A DNA stretch of 64,000 nucleotides, taken from contig DATJBZ010000031.1 in assembly GCA_035515075.1 (NCBI GenBank), forward strand, positions 13,538 through 77,537, read 5' to 3'. Of this stretch, positions 44,339 through 53,425 are shown piece by piece. Source of the DNA: Moheibacter sp035515075 (GTDB lineage: Bacteria; Bacteroidota; Bacteroidia; Flavobacteriales; Weeksellaceae). Position numbers and translations under genes: made by a program. The first letter of the stretch is position 1; each line of letters begins with the position of its first letter. The notes beneath the pieces were generated by a model that was given only the letters and a program-made list of their open reading frames with translations, searched no databases and was not told the DNA's origin.

Positions 44339-46266
44339 AATGTTTTCCTAAAATAAAACAAAGCTTCCTTTTTTCCATTCTATTTTTATGGGCTGTTTTT
44401 GTTCAAGCGCAGTCAATCAAAGAATCATCGGATTCTCTTTTGGCTAAAATTCACAGCACCCATAATGATACTGTAAAAATAGAATTGTATAATAGACTGA
44501 TTTTTTTATGGGCTTATGAAGATCCAAAAACAGCACTAAAATATGCAGCGAAAGGATTGAAAATCATTGACAAATTAGATTATGATGTAGGATATATTAA
44601 CTATTATTCAGACATAGGTGCCATCTATGGAAACTGGGAACAAGATACAAAAGCATTGGATTATTATTTAACATCTTTAAAATACTTAGATGAATATTTC
44701 ACTAAACCAAAGGCTTCGTCCAATTTATTAAGAGTAAAAAGCAACGTTCTTAACAACATCTCTTTATTGTTCTTAACCCATGAAAGACTAGATGAAGCAG
44801 AAGTATACGCAAAAGAGGCTTTGAAAGTACCTGAAAAAACAAAGCTATCTGAAATTTTAAGTTGGCTACATCTTTCTCAAATTTATATGGATAAGGGCTT
44901 GACAAATAAAGCAGATTCTTTATTAAAAAAAGCTTTTCAGGCCAGTAAAGAATCGGGATATAAAGAATATTCAGCCATTTCTTTGGCGGGTTTGGGTTAT
45001 CTAAGCAATGATGTTAAAACGAAAATAGAATATCGTCAACAAGCCAAAAAGATGTGGGAAGACATGTCTGAAGAAAACCTGAATAGTCATAATAACTTGT
45101 TAGGGCTTTCTGAAGTATATTTAGAGTTATTGACTAATGACTCATTGTATTTCAGTGCAAATTCAGGATTAAACAGAGAGCAAATGATAGACGAATCCTA
45201 TGACTTTATTGAGGAGTCAATCATTCTAAGTAAAAGATTAGAGTCTAAAAGACTGCTTATGGACGCGTATAAGTTAAAAAGTCAACTTTATAAAATTCAA
45301 GGAAATTATAAAAGTGCGTATGAGTATAGTATGCTTTACCACAGCATTTATGACTCTATATTTTCACAAGAAAATAAGAATAAATTAGCCATGCTGGAAA
45401 GTCAAAATGAAATTAATTTAAGAGATAAAGAAATTGAAATCAATAAAATAGCCTTGTCTACCAAGAAAAAACAATTGTGGTATTTTGCAGCAGGAATTTT
45501 ATTACTTATAATCATTCTTGTTTTACTTTTTTACCAAAGCCGTTTACGTCTCAAAAACAATCAAAATCTCCAAAGATTAAATGAAAAGCTTTCTGTATTA
45601 AATGATGAATTGAAAAAAGCCAATCTTACCAAATCTAGGTTTTTAAGTATTTTAAATCATGACCTTCGTGCACCTATATCTACGCTTATTGGGTATTTGT
45701 ATTTGTTAAAAGACAATTCAGAAATCTCAGAAAAAGAAAGTCAAGATGAAATGATTTCAGAGATTATTGTTTATTCAGAAGATTTACTGAACGCTATGGA
45801 GGATTTATTGTTATGGACAAAACAAGAGATGAAGAATTTTGAGCCTCAATTCAAAGCAATTCCTGTACAAACAATTTTTGATGATTTACTAAAGCACTTT
45901 TCGGGAGAAAATCGCACACGAATAACTTTCAATAACTCCGAAGATATTGTACTAAATACAGATGAGAATATTTTAAAAACAATCCTCCGTAATCTCACCG
46001 CCAATTCTATAAAAGCTTTGGAAGAAATAGAAAATGGAAAAATAGTATGGCAAGTTTATTCTGACACTAATAAAATTATCCTATCTATCGAAGACAATGC
46101 AGGAGGAACTTACAACCAATTCTCCTCACTATATGATAAAGATAACATTATCGGAACAAAATCAGGTTTGGGATTGCATTTGGTTAGAGATTTAGCGCAA
46201 ATAATTCATTGTGCTATTTCTGTTAATACTTCTGAAGAAGGAACAACAATTAAATTATATTTATAA
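44335..46266 (+). CDS. TPR-containing sensor histidine kinase
   Basis: 643 residues. Signal peptide (~1-26, ending VQAQ), a periplasmic sensor of tetratricopeptide-like helices (~45-345), one transmembrane helix (381-400), a coiled coil (~405-435), a HisKA domain with phospho-acceptor H442 in SILNHDLRAPISTLIG, and a HATPase domain with NLTANSIKAL (N box), IEDNAGG (G1) and GTKSGLGLHLV (G2). The kinase would phosphorylate the LytTR regulator encoded just before it. TPR sensors of this layout are common in Bacteroidota. Codon use is A+T-rich. It ends 57 bases before the helicase stop codon, convergent to it. Confidence 0.93.
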   Translation: MKCFPKIKQSFLFSILFLWAVFVQAQSIKESSDSLLAKIHSTHNDTVKIELYNRLIFLWAYEDPKTALKYAAKGLKIIDKLDYDVGYINYYSDIGAIYGNWEQDTKALDYYLTSLKYLDEYFTKPKASSNLLRVKSNVLNNISLLFLTHERLDEAEVYAKEALKVPEKTKLSEILSWLHLSQIYMDKGLTNKADSLLKKAFQASKESGYKEYSAISLAGLGYLSNDVKTKIEYRQQAKKMWEDMSEENLNSHNNLLGLSEVYLELLTNDSLYFSANSGLNREQMIDESYDFIEESIILSKRLESKRLLMDAYKLKSQLYKIQGNYKSAYEYSMLYHSIYDSIFSQENKNKLAMLESQNEINLRDKEIEINKIALSTKKKQLWYFAAGILLLIIILVLLFYQSRLRLKNNQNLQRLNEKLSVLNDELKKANLTKSRFLSILNHDLRAPISTLIGYLYLLKDNSEISEKESQDEMISEIIVYSEDLLNAMEDLLLWTKQEMKNFEPQFKAIPVQTIFDDLLKHFSGENRTRITFNNSEDIVLNTDENILKTILRNLTANSIKALEEIENGKIVWQVYSDTNKIILSIEDNAGGTYNQFSSLYDKDNIIGTKSGLGLHLVRDLAQIIHCAISVNTSEEGTTIKLYL

Positions 46267-46323
46267 AATTCTTCCAAAAAAAAACTCATTGATATATTTA
46301 TCTAGTTTAAAACCCAATGCCAA

Positions 46324-47436
46324 CTACTTCACCTGACGAAATTTAATCGCCAATGTTTTTTCGTAATGCTGCAAAACTTTCATTTCTTTCGGGTTGATAA
46401 AACACATGGAAACGCCTTCTTTTCCAGCACGAGCCGTTCGTCCACTACGATGCGTATAGTATTCATTGCTTTCAGGAAGTTGATAATGCGCCACAAAGCT
46501 CAATCCCGAAATGTCAATGCCTCGCGCAGCAATGTCGGTTGCAACGAGCAAACGCAAGCTTTTATTTTTGAAAGCACGCATGACTTTGTCGCGTTCTTTT
46601 TGCAACAAATCTCCATGGATCGCATCGACCGCCAAGTTTTTTGCCATCAATTGCTTCGCCAATGTTTGGGCAGCTGCTTTGGTTCTGCAAAAAATGACGC
46701 CGCGGTTTTCCTTTTCTGATTGTAAAAACAACTGAAGCGCATACAGTTTGTCCGCGTCTTCAACCACCACATATTGGTGTGAAATATTTTGGTTCACCAC
46801 GCTGTGTTGGCTGACTTTGATGCGTTGTGCTTTCTTGGACAAATGTTTTGAAATGATGTCTTGTATGCCTGATGGAATGGTCGCTGAAAACAACCATTTG
46901 TTTTCAACAGCGGGCAAAACTTCCAAAATTTTATTCAATTCTACTTTGAAGCCCATGCTCAACATTTCGTCTGCTTCATCCAAAACCACAGTTTTTACCG
47001 AATGCAAACTCACTGCTTTTCGTTCGAGTAAATCAATCAAACGACCAGGTGTAGCCACAATGATTTGTGTCGGACGGCGAAGATTCGCGATTTGAAATTC
47101 AATGCGTTCTCCTCCATACACCGATTCAATGAAAATTTTGTCCGAATATTTGGTCAAACGAAACAATTGCTTGGCGACTTGCTGTACCAATTCACGCGTA
47201 GGACACAAAATCAAACCTTGTACAGCTTTCTCGTTGGGATGGATTTGCGCCAACAAAGGAAGTCCAAAAGCAATGGTTTTCCCTGTCCCCGTTTGGGCTT
47301 GGGCGACCAGATCCGTTTTCTCCCCCATCAACAAGGTAATCGCCTTTTCTTGAATTTCTGTGGGTTGAGAAATGTTCAATTCTTTGAGTGCTTTGATGAA
47401 ATCGGCTTTGACGCCTAATGCTTTGAAATTTTTCAA
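46324..47436 (-). CDS. DEAD-box RNA helicase
   Basis: 370 residues: the two RecA-like domains with almost no tail. Motifs in order: Q motif ELNISQPTEIQEKAI, I AQTGTGKT, Ia PTRELVQQ, Ib TPGR, II DEAD, III SAT, IV GVIFCRTKAAA, V ATDIAARGID and VI HRSGRTARAG. An ATP-dependent RNA unwinder in ribosome assembly or RNA decay; without a specific C-terminal domain it cannot be assigned to RhlE, DbpA or CsdA. The last ~97 bases are duplicated at 41666-41764. Confidence 0.93.
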   Translation of the reverse strand: MKNFKALGVKADFIKALKELNISQPTEIQEKAITLLMGEKTDLVAQAQTGTGKTIAFGLPLLAQIHPNEKAVQGLILCPTRELVQQVAKQLFRLTKYSDKIFIESVYGGERIEFQIANLRRPTQIIVATPGRLIDLLERKAVSLHSVKTVVLDEADEMLSMGFKVELNKILEVLPAVENKWLFSATIPSGIQDIISKHLSKKAQRIKVSQHSVVNQNISHQYVVVEDADKLYALQLFLQSEKENRGVIFCRTKAAAQTLAKQLMAKNLAVDAIHGDLLQKERDKVMRAFKNKSLRLLVATDIAARGIDISGLSFVAHYQLPESNEYYTHRSGRTARAGKEGVSMCFINPKEMKVLQHYEKTLAIKFRQVK

Positions 47437-47478
47437 AATAGGGATGAATTTAAGAGATGAAATGATGTCGAAATGAAC

Positions 47479-47757
47479 TTAGTCCACTTTCTTGTTTTCT
47501 TGTTTTTTATTCGCAGGTTGAATTCTGCTTTCTTCTTGCGGTCCACGCAAATAAATGATCAAACCATTCAGAAAATTCCGTAAAAACTGGTCTTTCATTT
47601 CCACGTATTTGGGATGATCGTCTTTTCGGCAGAAGTTTCCAATTTCACTTTTGGAAACGCGGAAATCCATCAAATCAAAGATTTCAACAATTTCATCATC
47701 GCGTAATTTTAAGGCAACCCGCAATTTTTTGAGTACATCATTGTTTGTAATGGCCAT
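47479..47757 (-). CDS. DUF1456 (YehS-like) protein, single-repeat form
   Basis: 92 residues. ITNNDVLKKLRVALKLRDDE and VSKSEIGNFCRKDDHPKY are the DUF1456 pattern. The usual YehS proteins have two such repeats in about 150 residues; here one repeat is followed by FLRNFLNGLIIYLRG and a charged tail (KKQENKKVD). Function unknown; probably cytoplasmic. It lies 42 bases before the helicase start on the same strand. Confidence 0.8.
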   Translation of the reverse strand: MAITNNDVLKKLRVALKLRDDEIVEIFDLMDFRVSKSEIGNFCRKDDHPKYVEMKDQFLRNFLNGLIIYLRGPQEESRIQPANKKQENKKVD

Positions 47758-47848
47758 ACTAATTTTTCACGAAGATACGGATTTCAGTTGTTTTGGATGC
47801 AGTTCAAAGCGATTCGTATTGATTTCCACCCGATAAAAAAGTCGTAAT

Positions 47849-47879
47849 AAAAAAACGCCTCCAATTCAGGAAGCGTTTT
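47849..47879 (-). terminator. Terminator of pnp
   Basis: Minus-strand AAAACGCTTCC (47879-47869), 6-base loop, GGAGGCGTTTT (47862-47852) with one mismatch, then a T run to 47849. It lies about 60 bases past the pnp stop. Confidence 0.75.
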
Positions 47880-47937
47880 CTCAAGTATAACAACCGAAAT
47901 TATTCAGTTGATTATTAATAATCTTTGTATTCTTTGT

Positions 47938-50061
47938 TTATTCAGGTTTTGGCAACAAAGCTTTTCTTGACAACTTCATTTTCTTTCTGTCGTCATAACC
48001 CAAGAATTTCACTTCGATGTGGTCACCCAATTTCAAGACATCTTCTACATTTTCCAATCTTCTGTGTTCGATTTCTGAAATGTGTACCAAACCTTCTACG
48101 CCTTTAGAAATTTCAACAAAAGCACCAAATGGTTTGATCGATTTCACAACTGCATTGTAGTGTCCACCAATTTCTGGTACAAAGGCAATTTGCTTGATTC
48201 TTGCGATGGCAGCATCGATTTTTGCTTGGTCAACTCCAGCAATCTCTACGCGACCTTCCTCATCTGTTTCTTCAATGGCAATGACTGTTCCGGTTTCTTT
48301 TTGCAATTCTTGGATGATTTTTCCACCAGGTCCAATCACCGCGCCGATGAATTCTTTAGGAATCATCACCACCACCATTTTCGGTGCGTTGGGTTTCAAT
48401 TCTGCGCGTGGCGCATCCAAAGTTTTCATCATTTCGCCCAAAATATGCAAACGTCCTTCACGGGCTTGCTCCAAAGCTTTTTCCAAAATATCCATGGACA
48501 AACCTTCTACTTTGATGTCCATTTGACAAGCAGTAATTCCGTCTTTGGTTCCAGTGACTTTAAAGTCCATGTCTCCCAAGTGATCTTCGTCACCCAGGAT
48601 GTCAGAAAGCACCGTCCATTTTCCAGATTTCATGTCAGTGATCAATCCCATCGCAATTCCAGATACTGGTTTTTTGATCGGCACACCACCGTCCATCAAG
48701 GCCAAACTTCCCGCACAAACTGTTGCCATGGAAGAAGATCCGTTGGATTCCAACACATCAGAAACCAAACGTACAGTATAAGGATAATCGGCTGGCAATG
48801 ACTTTGCCAAGGCTCTTTGCGCTAAATTCCCATGGCCAACTTCTCGTCTTGAAGTTCCTCTCAAAGGACGTGCTTCACCCGTAGAAAATGGTGGGAAGTT
48901 ATAGTGTAAAAAGAATTTTTCGTCGTGTTGTGAAATCACGCTGTCGATCATGTTGGCATCTTTGGAAGATCCCAAAGTCAAGGCAGTCAACGATTGGGTT
49001 TCCCCTCGTGTGAAAACTGCTGAACCATGCGATCCTGGCAAATAATCCACTTCTGACCAAATCGGACGAATTTCATCCGGCTTTCTTCCATCCAAACGAA
49101 CTTGTTCGTTCAAAATCATTTGACGCATCGCTTCTTTTTCCACATCGTGGTAATAAACTTTGGCGAAAGGCGTCACTCTTTCCAATTCTTCTGGATCATT
49201 TTCATATTGCGCCAAAAATTCATTCAAAACTGCTTTGAATTTTTCCGCTCTTTCTTCTTTTGCAGAAGGATGTATCGCTACGTCATATACTTTTTGGTAG
49301 CATTCGTCCCACACTTTTTTGCGAATTTCTTCGTCGTGGTTTTCGTGTGAATATTCTCTTTTTGGCAAAGATTTACCGACTTTTTCGGCCAGTCTCTCTT
49401 GTGCTTCTACTTGTTTGATGATTTCTTTGTGGGCAAAGGCAATGGCTTCCAACATTTCTTTTTCAGAAATTTCTTCCATTTCTCCTTCGACCATCACGAT
49501 CGAATCTTTGGTTCCGCCCACCATGATGTCCAAATCTGCTCTTTGCAATTGTTCATAACTTGGGTTGACCATCAATTCACCGTCCAAACGTACCACGCGG
49601 GTTTCAGACATCGGTCCATTGAAAGGAATGTCTGTAATGGCGATTGCTGCAGAGGCAGCCAAACCAGCCAAATCATCTGGAACAGATTGTCCGTCGTAAG
49701 AAATCAACGCAATCATTACTTGAACTTCTGCGTGGAAATCTTCAGGAAACAAAGGTCTCAATACACGATCGACCAATCTCATGGTCAAAATCTCTTGGTC
49801 AGAAGGTCTTGCTTCTCTTCTAAAGAAATTCCCTGGGATACGACCGCCCGCATAAAATTTCTCTCTGTAATCTACGGTCAAAGGCAAAAAGTCAACACCT
49901 TCGTTGGCTTCTTTGTTGGCTACTACCGTTGCCAAAAGCATGGTGTCGCCCATTCTTACGACCACCGATCCATCAGCTTGTTTCGCTAATTTCCCGGTTT
50001 CAATCGTGATTTCTCTTCCATCCGAAAGAGTAATCGTTTCTGTGATTGCTTGTGGAATCAT
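47938..50061 (-). CDS. pnp: Polyribonucleotide nucleotidyltransferase (PNPase)
   Basis: 707 residues, the standard length. Two RNase PH domains (~10-145 and ~315-450; FFRREARPSDQEIL and LRGTSRREVGHGNLAQRAL), a helical linker, a KH domain with IGAVIGPGGKIIQELQKETG and an S1 domain (VVKSIKPFGAFVEISKGVEG). It degrades RNA 3' to 5' by phosphorolysis and is a core of the RNA degradosome in many bacteria. Preceded by rpsO with a terminator between, as in many genomes. The leader has two hairpins (50087-50108 and 50142-50170). Confidence 0.97.
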   Translation of the reverse strand: MIPQAITETITLSDGREITIETGKLAKQADGSVVVRMGDTMLLATVVANKEANEGVDFLPLTVDYREKFYAGGRIPGNFFRREARPSDQEILTMRLVDRVLRPLFPEDFHAEVQVMIALISYDGQSVPDDLAGLAASAAIAITDIPFNGPMSETRVVRLDGELMVNPSYEQLQRADLDIMVGGTKDSIVMVEGEMEEISEKEMLEAIAFAHKEIIKQVEAQERLAEKVGKSLPKREYSHENHDEEIRKKVWDECYQKVYDVAIHPSAKEERAEKFKAVLNEFLAQYENDPEELERVTPFAKVYYHDVEKEAMRQMILNEQVRLDGRKPDEIRPIWSEVDYLPGSHGSAVFTRGETQSLTALTLGSSKDANMIDSVISQHDEKFFLHYNFPPFSTGEARPLRGTSRREVGHGNLAQRALAKSLPADYPYTVRLVSDVLESNGSSSMATVCAGSLALMDGGVPIKKPVSGIAMGLITDMKSGKWTVLSDILGDEDHLGDMDFKVTGTKDGITACQMDIKVEGLSMDILEKALEQAREGRLHILGEMMKTLDAPRAELKPNAPKMVVVMIPKEFIGAVIGPGGKIIQELQKETGTVIAIEETDEEGRVEIAGVDQAKIDAAIARIKQIAFVPEIGGHYNAVVKSIKPFGAFVEISKGVEGLVHISEIEHRRLENVEDVLKLGDHIEVKFLGYDDRKKMKLSRKALLPKPE

Positions 50062-50086
50062 TCGTCTAAATTTTTAAATTCTTCAT

Positions 50087-50108
50087 GATGCAACCGTATT
50101 GTTGCATC
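50087..50108 (-). promoter_or_regulatory. Hairpin in the pnp leader (proximal)
   Basis: GATGCAAC (50087-50094), 6-base loop, GTTGCATC (50101-50108): a perfect 8-base stem 26 bases upstream of the pnp ATG, without a T tract. Possible autoregulatory structure (inference). Confidence 0.5.
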
Positions 50109-50141
50109 GGTTATTTATAGTCTTTCTATAATTTCAATTGA

Positions 50142-50170
50142 ATTTTCAATGTTCAAAGCCCATTGAAAAT
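50142..50170 (-). promoter_or_regulatory. Hairpin in the pnp leader (distal)
   Basis: ATTTTCAATG (50142-50151), 9-base loop, CATTGAAAAT (50161-50170): a perfect 10-base stem. It lacks a following T run on the minus strand, so it does not look like a terminator. Confidence 0.5.
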
Positions 50171-50192
50171 GCGCAACCCACAGTTAAAAAAC

Positions 50193-50222
50193 AAAAAAAG
50201 GCAATCCTGGATTGCCCTTTTA
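50193..50222 (-). terminator. Terminator of rpsO
   Basis: Minus-strand AAAAG, GGCAATCC, a tight 2-base loop, then GGATTGCC-type arm and a T run (50199-50193). Located about 20 bases after the rpsO stop. Confidence 0.8.
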
Positions 50223-50240
50223 TCGGTAAATGGTTTACTT

Positions 50241-50510
50241 TTATTTACGAAGACCCAATTCCGCAATAATCGCACGGTATCTTTCGATCTCTTTGTTTTT
50301 CAAGTAGTCCAATAAGGCTTTTCTCTTTCCTACCAATCTTACCAACGCTTTCTCAGTATTGAAATCTTTTTTGTTTTGTTTCAAGTGACCGGTCAAGTGG
50401 TTGATCCTGTAAGTAAATAAGGCGATTTGCCCTTCTGCTGAGCCGGTGTCATTTGCTGACTTTCCGTGCTTTGAGAAAATTTCATGTTTTTTTTCTGGTG
50501 TTAAATACAT
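50241..50510 (-). CDS. rpsO: 30S ribosomal protein S15
   Basis: 89 residues, exactly the usual size. Characteristic sequence: TGSAEGQIALFTYRINHLTG, then HLKQNKKDFNTEKALVRLVG and KRKALLDYLKNKEIERY. It binds 16S rRNA early in assembly of the 30S platform. Upstream of pnp, the widespread gene order. A perfect -7 element lies at 50549-50556. Confidence 0.98.
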   Translation of the reverse strand: MYLTPEKKHEIFSKHGKSANDTGSAEGQIALFTYRINHLTGHLKQNKKDFNTEKALVRLVGKRKALLDYLKNKEIERYRAIIAELGLRK

Positions 50511-50548
50511 TCCAATATTATTTTAAATGATTATTATGTATGCGGGTG

Positions 50549-50556
50549 CAAATGTA
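50549..50556 (-). promoter_or_regulatory. -7 promoter element of rpsO
   Basis: TACATTTG on the minus strand, perfect TAnnTTTG, 39 bases upstream of the rpsO ATG. No clear -33 TTTG. Confidence 0.5.
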
Positions 50557-50620
50557 GCAGATTTTCACGAAGTAGAAAAACTTTCTTGGTTTTTTTGATG
50601 GGCAATCCCATTAAAAAAAC

Positions 50621-51562
50621 TCATTGCAAAAAATCAATGTTTCGCTTCAAACCTTCAAATTTGCTTCTTTTGACCGGCGATTTTCTGAAAACATTTTGGA
50701 AAACTTCCAAAGTAATTTCTTGCCAATCGGTTTTTGAAAAATTCAGCAATTCCTTATTGGGGAGAAATCGCGCTTCTGTGTGCGGCAAAGAAAATCGGTT
50801 CCAAGGACAAACATCTTGACAAATATCGCAGCCAAACATCCAATCGTCAAATTTCCCTTTCATGTTTGTTGGAATTTGCTCTTTCAATTCAATGGTAAAA
50901 TAAGAAATGCATTTGCTACCATCCAAAACCCGGTCTGCCAAAATCGCTTCGGTCGGACAAGCATCGATGCAACGCGTGCAACTGCCGCAATGATCCGCTG
51001 TAAAAGGCGCGTCATATTCCAATTCCAAATCCAGAATTAATTCGGCCAAAAAATAAAAAGAACCTTTCGATTTGTTGAGCAACAAAGTGTTTTTTCCTGT
51101 CCAACCGATCCCTGCTTTTTTCGCCCAAGCGGTTTCTAAAATTGGTGCAGAATCAGTAAAAGCACGGCCATTGACTTCACCGATTTCTTCTTGGATGAAA
51201 TCCATCAATTGCCTCAATTTGTCTTTGACCACAAAATGATAATCTTCGCCATAAGCATATTTGGCAATTTTATAGGTATTTTCAATTTGTTGTTCGGCAG
51301 GATAATAATTGTAAATCAGAGAAATCACTGTTTTTGCGCCATCGACCAATTTCCTTGGATCCAAACGCATGTCAAAGTAATTTTCCATGTAAGTCATTTT
51401 TCCATGCCGATTTTCTTTCAACCATTTTTCCAAATGCGGCGCTTCTTCTTCCAAAAATTCTGCTTTGGCAAATCCACAAGCCATGAAGCCTAAAGCTTCT
51501 GCCTGTTCTTTGATTTTTTCTGAAGCAGATTTTTTATGAATATGTTGAACGAAAATTTCCAA
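50621..51562 (-). CDS. queG: Epoxyqueuosine reductase
   Basis: 313 residues. Cobalamin-binding N-terminal domain (KMTYMENYFDMRLDPRKLV, VISLIYNYYP), then two 4Fe-4S clusters: CGSCTRCIDACPTEAI and CDICQDVCPWNRF, plus KAGIGWTGKNTLLLNKSKGS. It reduces epoxyqueuosine to queuosine, the last step in making the wobble base Q34 of tRNA. The frame has no ATG before residue 28; TTG at 51562 keeps the full domain and begins 13 bases after the ABC exporter stop, so translation may be coupled. Shorter than the ~380-residue E. coli enzyme, lacking its C-terminal repeat part, as in many homologues. Confidence 0.9.
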   Translation of the reverse strand: MEIFVQHIHKKSASEKIKEQAEALGFMACGFAKAEFLEEEAPHLEKWLKENRHGKMTYMENYFDMRLDPRKLVDGAKTVISLIYNYYPAEQQIENTYKIAKYAYGEDYHFVVKDKLRQLMDFIQEEIGEVNGRAFTDSAPILETAWAKKAGIGWTGKNTLLLNKSKGSFYFLAELILDLELEYDAPFTADHCGSCTRCIDACPTEAILADRVLDGSKCISYFTIELKEQIPTNMKGKFDDWMFGCDICQDVCPWNRFSLPHTEARFLPNKELLNFSKTDWQEITLEVFQNVFRKSPVKRSKFEGLKRNIDFLQ

Positions 51563-51575
51563 AATTGAAATTTTA

Positions 51576-53408
51576 TCAAGTCAGATTTTGCAACTGAATC
51601 AAATGCGAATACATGCCCTCTTTTTCCAACAACTCAGCATGGGTACCTGTTTCTTTGATTTGACCGTTTTCCATCACAATGATTTTGTTGGCATTGGCAA
51701 TGGTCGAAAGTCGATGCGCAATCACCACAGAAGTGCGGTTGTTCATCATTTTGTCCAAAGCATCTTGTACCAATTTTTCAGATTGGGTATCCAACGCAGA
51801 AGTTGCTTCGTCCAACACCATGATGGGCGGATTTTTATAAACTGCTCGCGCAATGCTCAATCTTTGTTTTTGTCCACCACTCAACTTTCCGCCGCCTTCG
51901 CCTACGGAAGCATCATATTGTTCGGGCATTTTCTCGATGAACTCCGCTGCATTGGCAATTTCCGCCGCTGCTTTGACTTTTTCTAAAGTGGGTGCATCGT
52001 CGCCCAAAGATATGTTGTTGTAAATGCTGTCGTTGAACAAAATACTGTCTTGGGTCACCAAACCAAACAATTTGCGGTAATCATTGATTTTGATCGAACG
52101 GATGTTGGTGCCATCAATCAATATTTCGCCTTCTTTGACATCATAGAAACGCGTGATCAAATTCGCCAAAGTCGATTTCCCACTGCCTGAATGTCCCACC
52201 AAAGCGACGCTTTCGCCTTTTTTAATCGTTAAATTGAAATTTTCTAAAACCATTCGTTTCCCATAAGAAAAACTGACATTTCTAAATTCAATTTGGTGTT
52301 GAAATGTTGGAAAATCAACGGCGTTTTCGTCATCTTGAATGCTGACTTCGGTATCCAAAATTTCAAAAATTCTTTGGGCAGAAACTTCTCCTTTTTGAAT
52401 GTCCGACAAAGAGCGCGAAAAACGTTTGATAGGATCGAGCAAAGTATAAAAAGTGCCAATGTAAAAAATGAATTCAGAACCTTTCAAACCATTGCCTTCC
52501 AAACTCAATTTCCCACCAAAGAACACGATCATTCCAATTGTAATTGCACCCAAAAACTCACTGGTCGGTGAAGCCAATGCGCGTTTTTTCATCACTTTTT
52601 GAAGCAAGCCTCTGAAGCGATTGATCGATTGGTCAAATCGATGGGTAATTTGTGATTCGGCATTGAATATTTTGATGATTTTTAAAGAATTCAAGGTTTC
52701 GTCCACATACGACATGATGTTGCCCAATTCGATCTGCGCTTTTCCAGCATCTTTTTTCAAACTTTTTCCAATGATCGAAATCAAAGCGCCCATGATCGGA
52801 AAAACCAACAAAGCAAACAAAGTCAATTGGTAACTGATCATGAACAAGGTCGTAACAAAAACAATGATCAAAATCGGTGCACGGATGATTTCAACCAAAC
52901 CGTTCAAGATATTTCCTTCTACTTCGCCCACATCGCTTGAAATTCGAACGAGCATGTCGCCTTTTTTCTTTTCTGAAAAATAAGCAATCGGCAACGCCAA
53001 AATCTTGTTGTGAATGTCCACCCGAAAATCCCTGGAAACGCCCGAACGCAAATCAATTAAAAAGAATTCAGACAAATAACTGAAAATGTTTCGAAAGAAA
53101 AACAACACGATGAAAGCAATGCATGAATACATCAAAACCTGAATCGGCCCGCTTTCCGCAGCAATTTGACTCAAATAATAACCCGAATAATCCGATGCAA
53201 AATCCTTTAATTCCAACCAATTTCCTGAAAAAACAGGTTGTTCCGTGATTGCTTCTTTCTTTTCTTCAAACAAAATGCTCAAAATCGGCATCATGAAAGC
53301 CAAAGCCAAAACGTTGAAAATGGCGTACATGAAATTGCAGAAAATAGCGACTGCAAAAGAAGAACGATAGGGTTTGGTATATTGAATTGCTCTTTTGAAT
53401 AAGCCCAT
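51576..53408 (-). CDS. ABC exporter, MsbA-like (transmembrane plus ATPase)
   Basis: 610 residues. N-terminal ABC transporter transmembrane domain with six helices (~15-345), then an ATPase domain: Walker A ALVGHSGSGKSTLANLITRF, Q-loop VTQDSILF, signature KLSGGQKQRLSIARAV, Walker B IMVLDEATSALD and switch His in VIAHRLST. A half-transporter that would work as a homodimer. Lipid A/phospholipid flipping (MsbA) is the likeliest role, but drug exporters look alike. Followed by queG; a -7 motif precedes it at 53426-53433. Confidence 0.9.
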   Translation of the reverse strand: MGLFKRAIQYTKPYRSSFAVAIFCNFMYAIFNVLALAFMMPILSILFEEKKEAITEQPVFSGNWLELKDFASDYSGYYLSQIAAESGPIQVLMYSCIAFIVLFFFRNIFSYLSEFFLIDLRSGVSRDFRVDIHNKILALPIAYFSEKKKGDMLVRISSDVGEVEGNILNGLVEIIRAPILIIVFVTTLFMISYQLTLFALLVFPIMGALISIIGKSLKKDAGKAQIELGNIMSYVDETLNSLKIIKIFNAESQITHRFDQSINRFRGLLQKVMKKRALASPTSEFLGAITIGMIVFFGGKLSLEGNGLKGSEFIFYIGTFYTLLDPIKRFSRSLSDIQKGEVSAQRIFEILDTEVSIQDDENAVDFPTFQHQIEFRNVSFSYGKRMVLENFNLTIKKGESVALVGHSGSGKSTLANLITRFYDVKEGEILIDGTNIRSIKINDYRKLFGLVTQDSILFNDSIYNNISLGDDAPTLEKVKAAAEIANAAEFIEKMPEQYDASVGEGGGKLSGGQKQRLSIARAVYKNPPIMVLDEATSALDTQSEKLVQDALDKMMNNRTSVVIAHRLSTIANANKIIVMENGQIKETGTHAELLEKEGMYSHLIQLQNLT

Positions 53409-53425
53409 GAATCATCAAATTTGAG

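Noticed and set aside
48082..48801. Long plus-strand open frames opposite pnp, and similar ones opposite hppA, ushA-like, prc and topB
   Set aside because: They lie antisense to clear conserved genes, have Phe/His/Ser-rich shadow composition, and lack promoters or recognisable domains.
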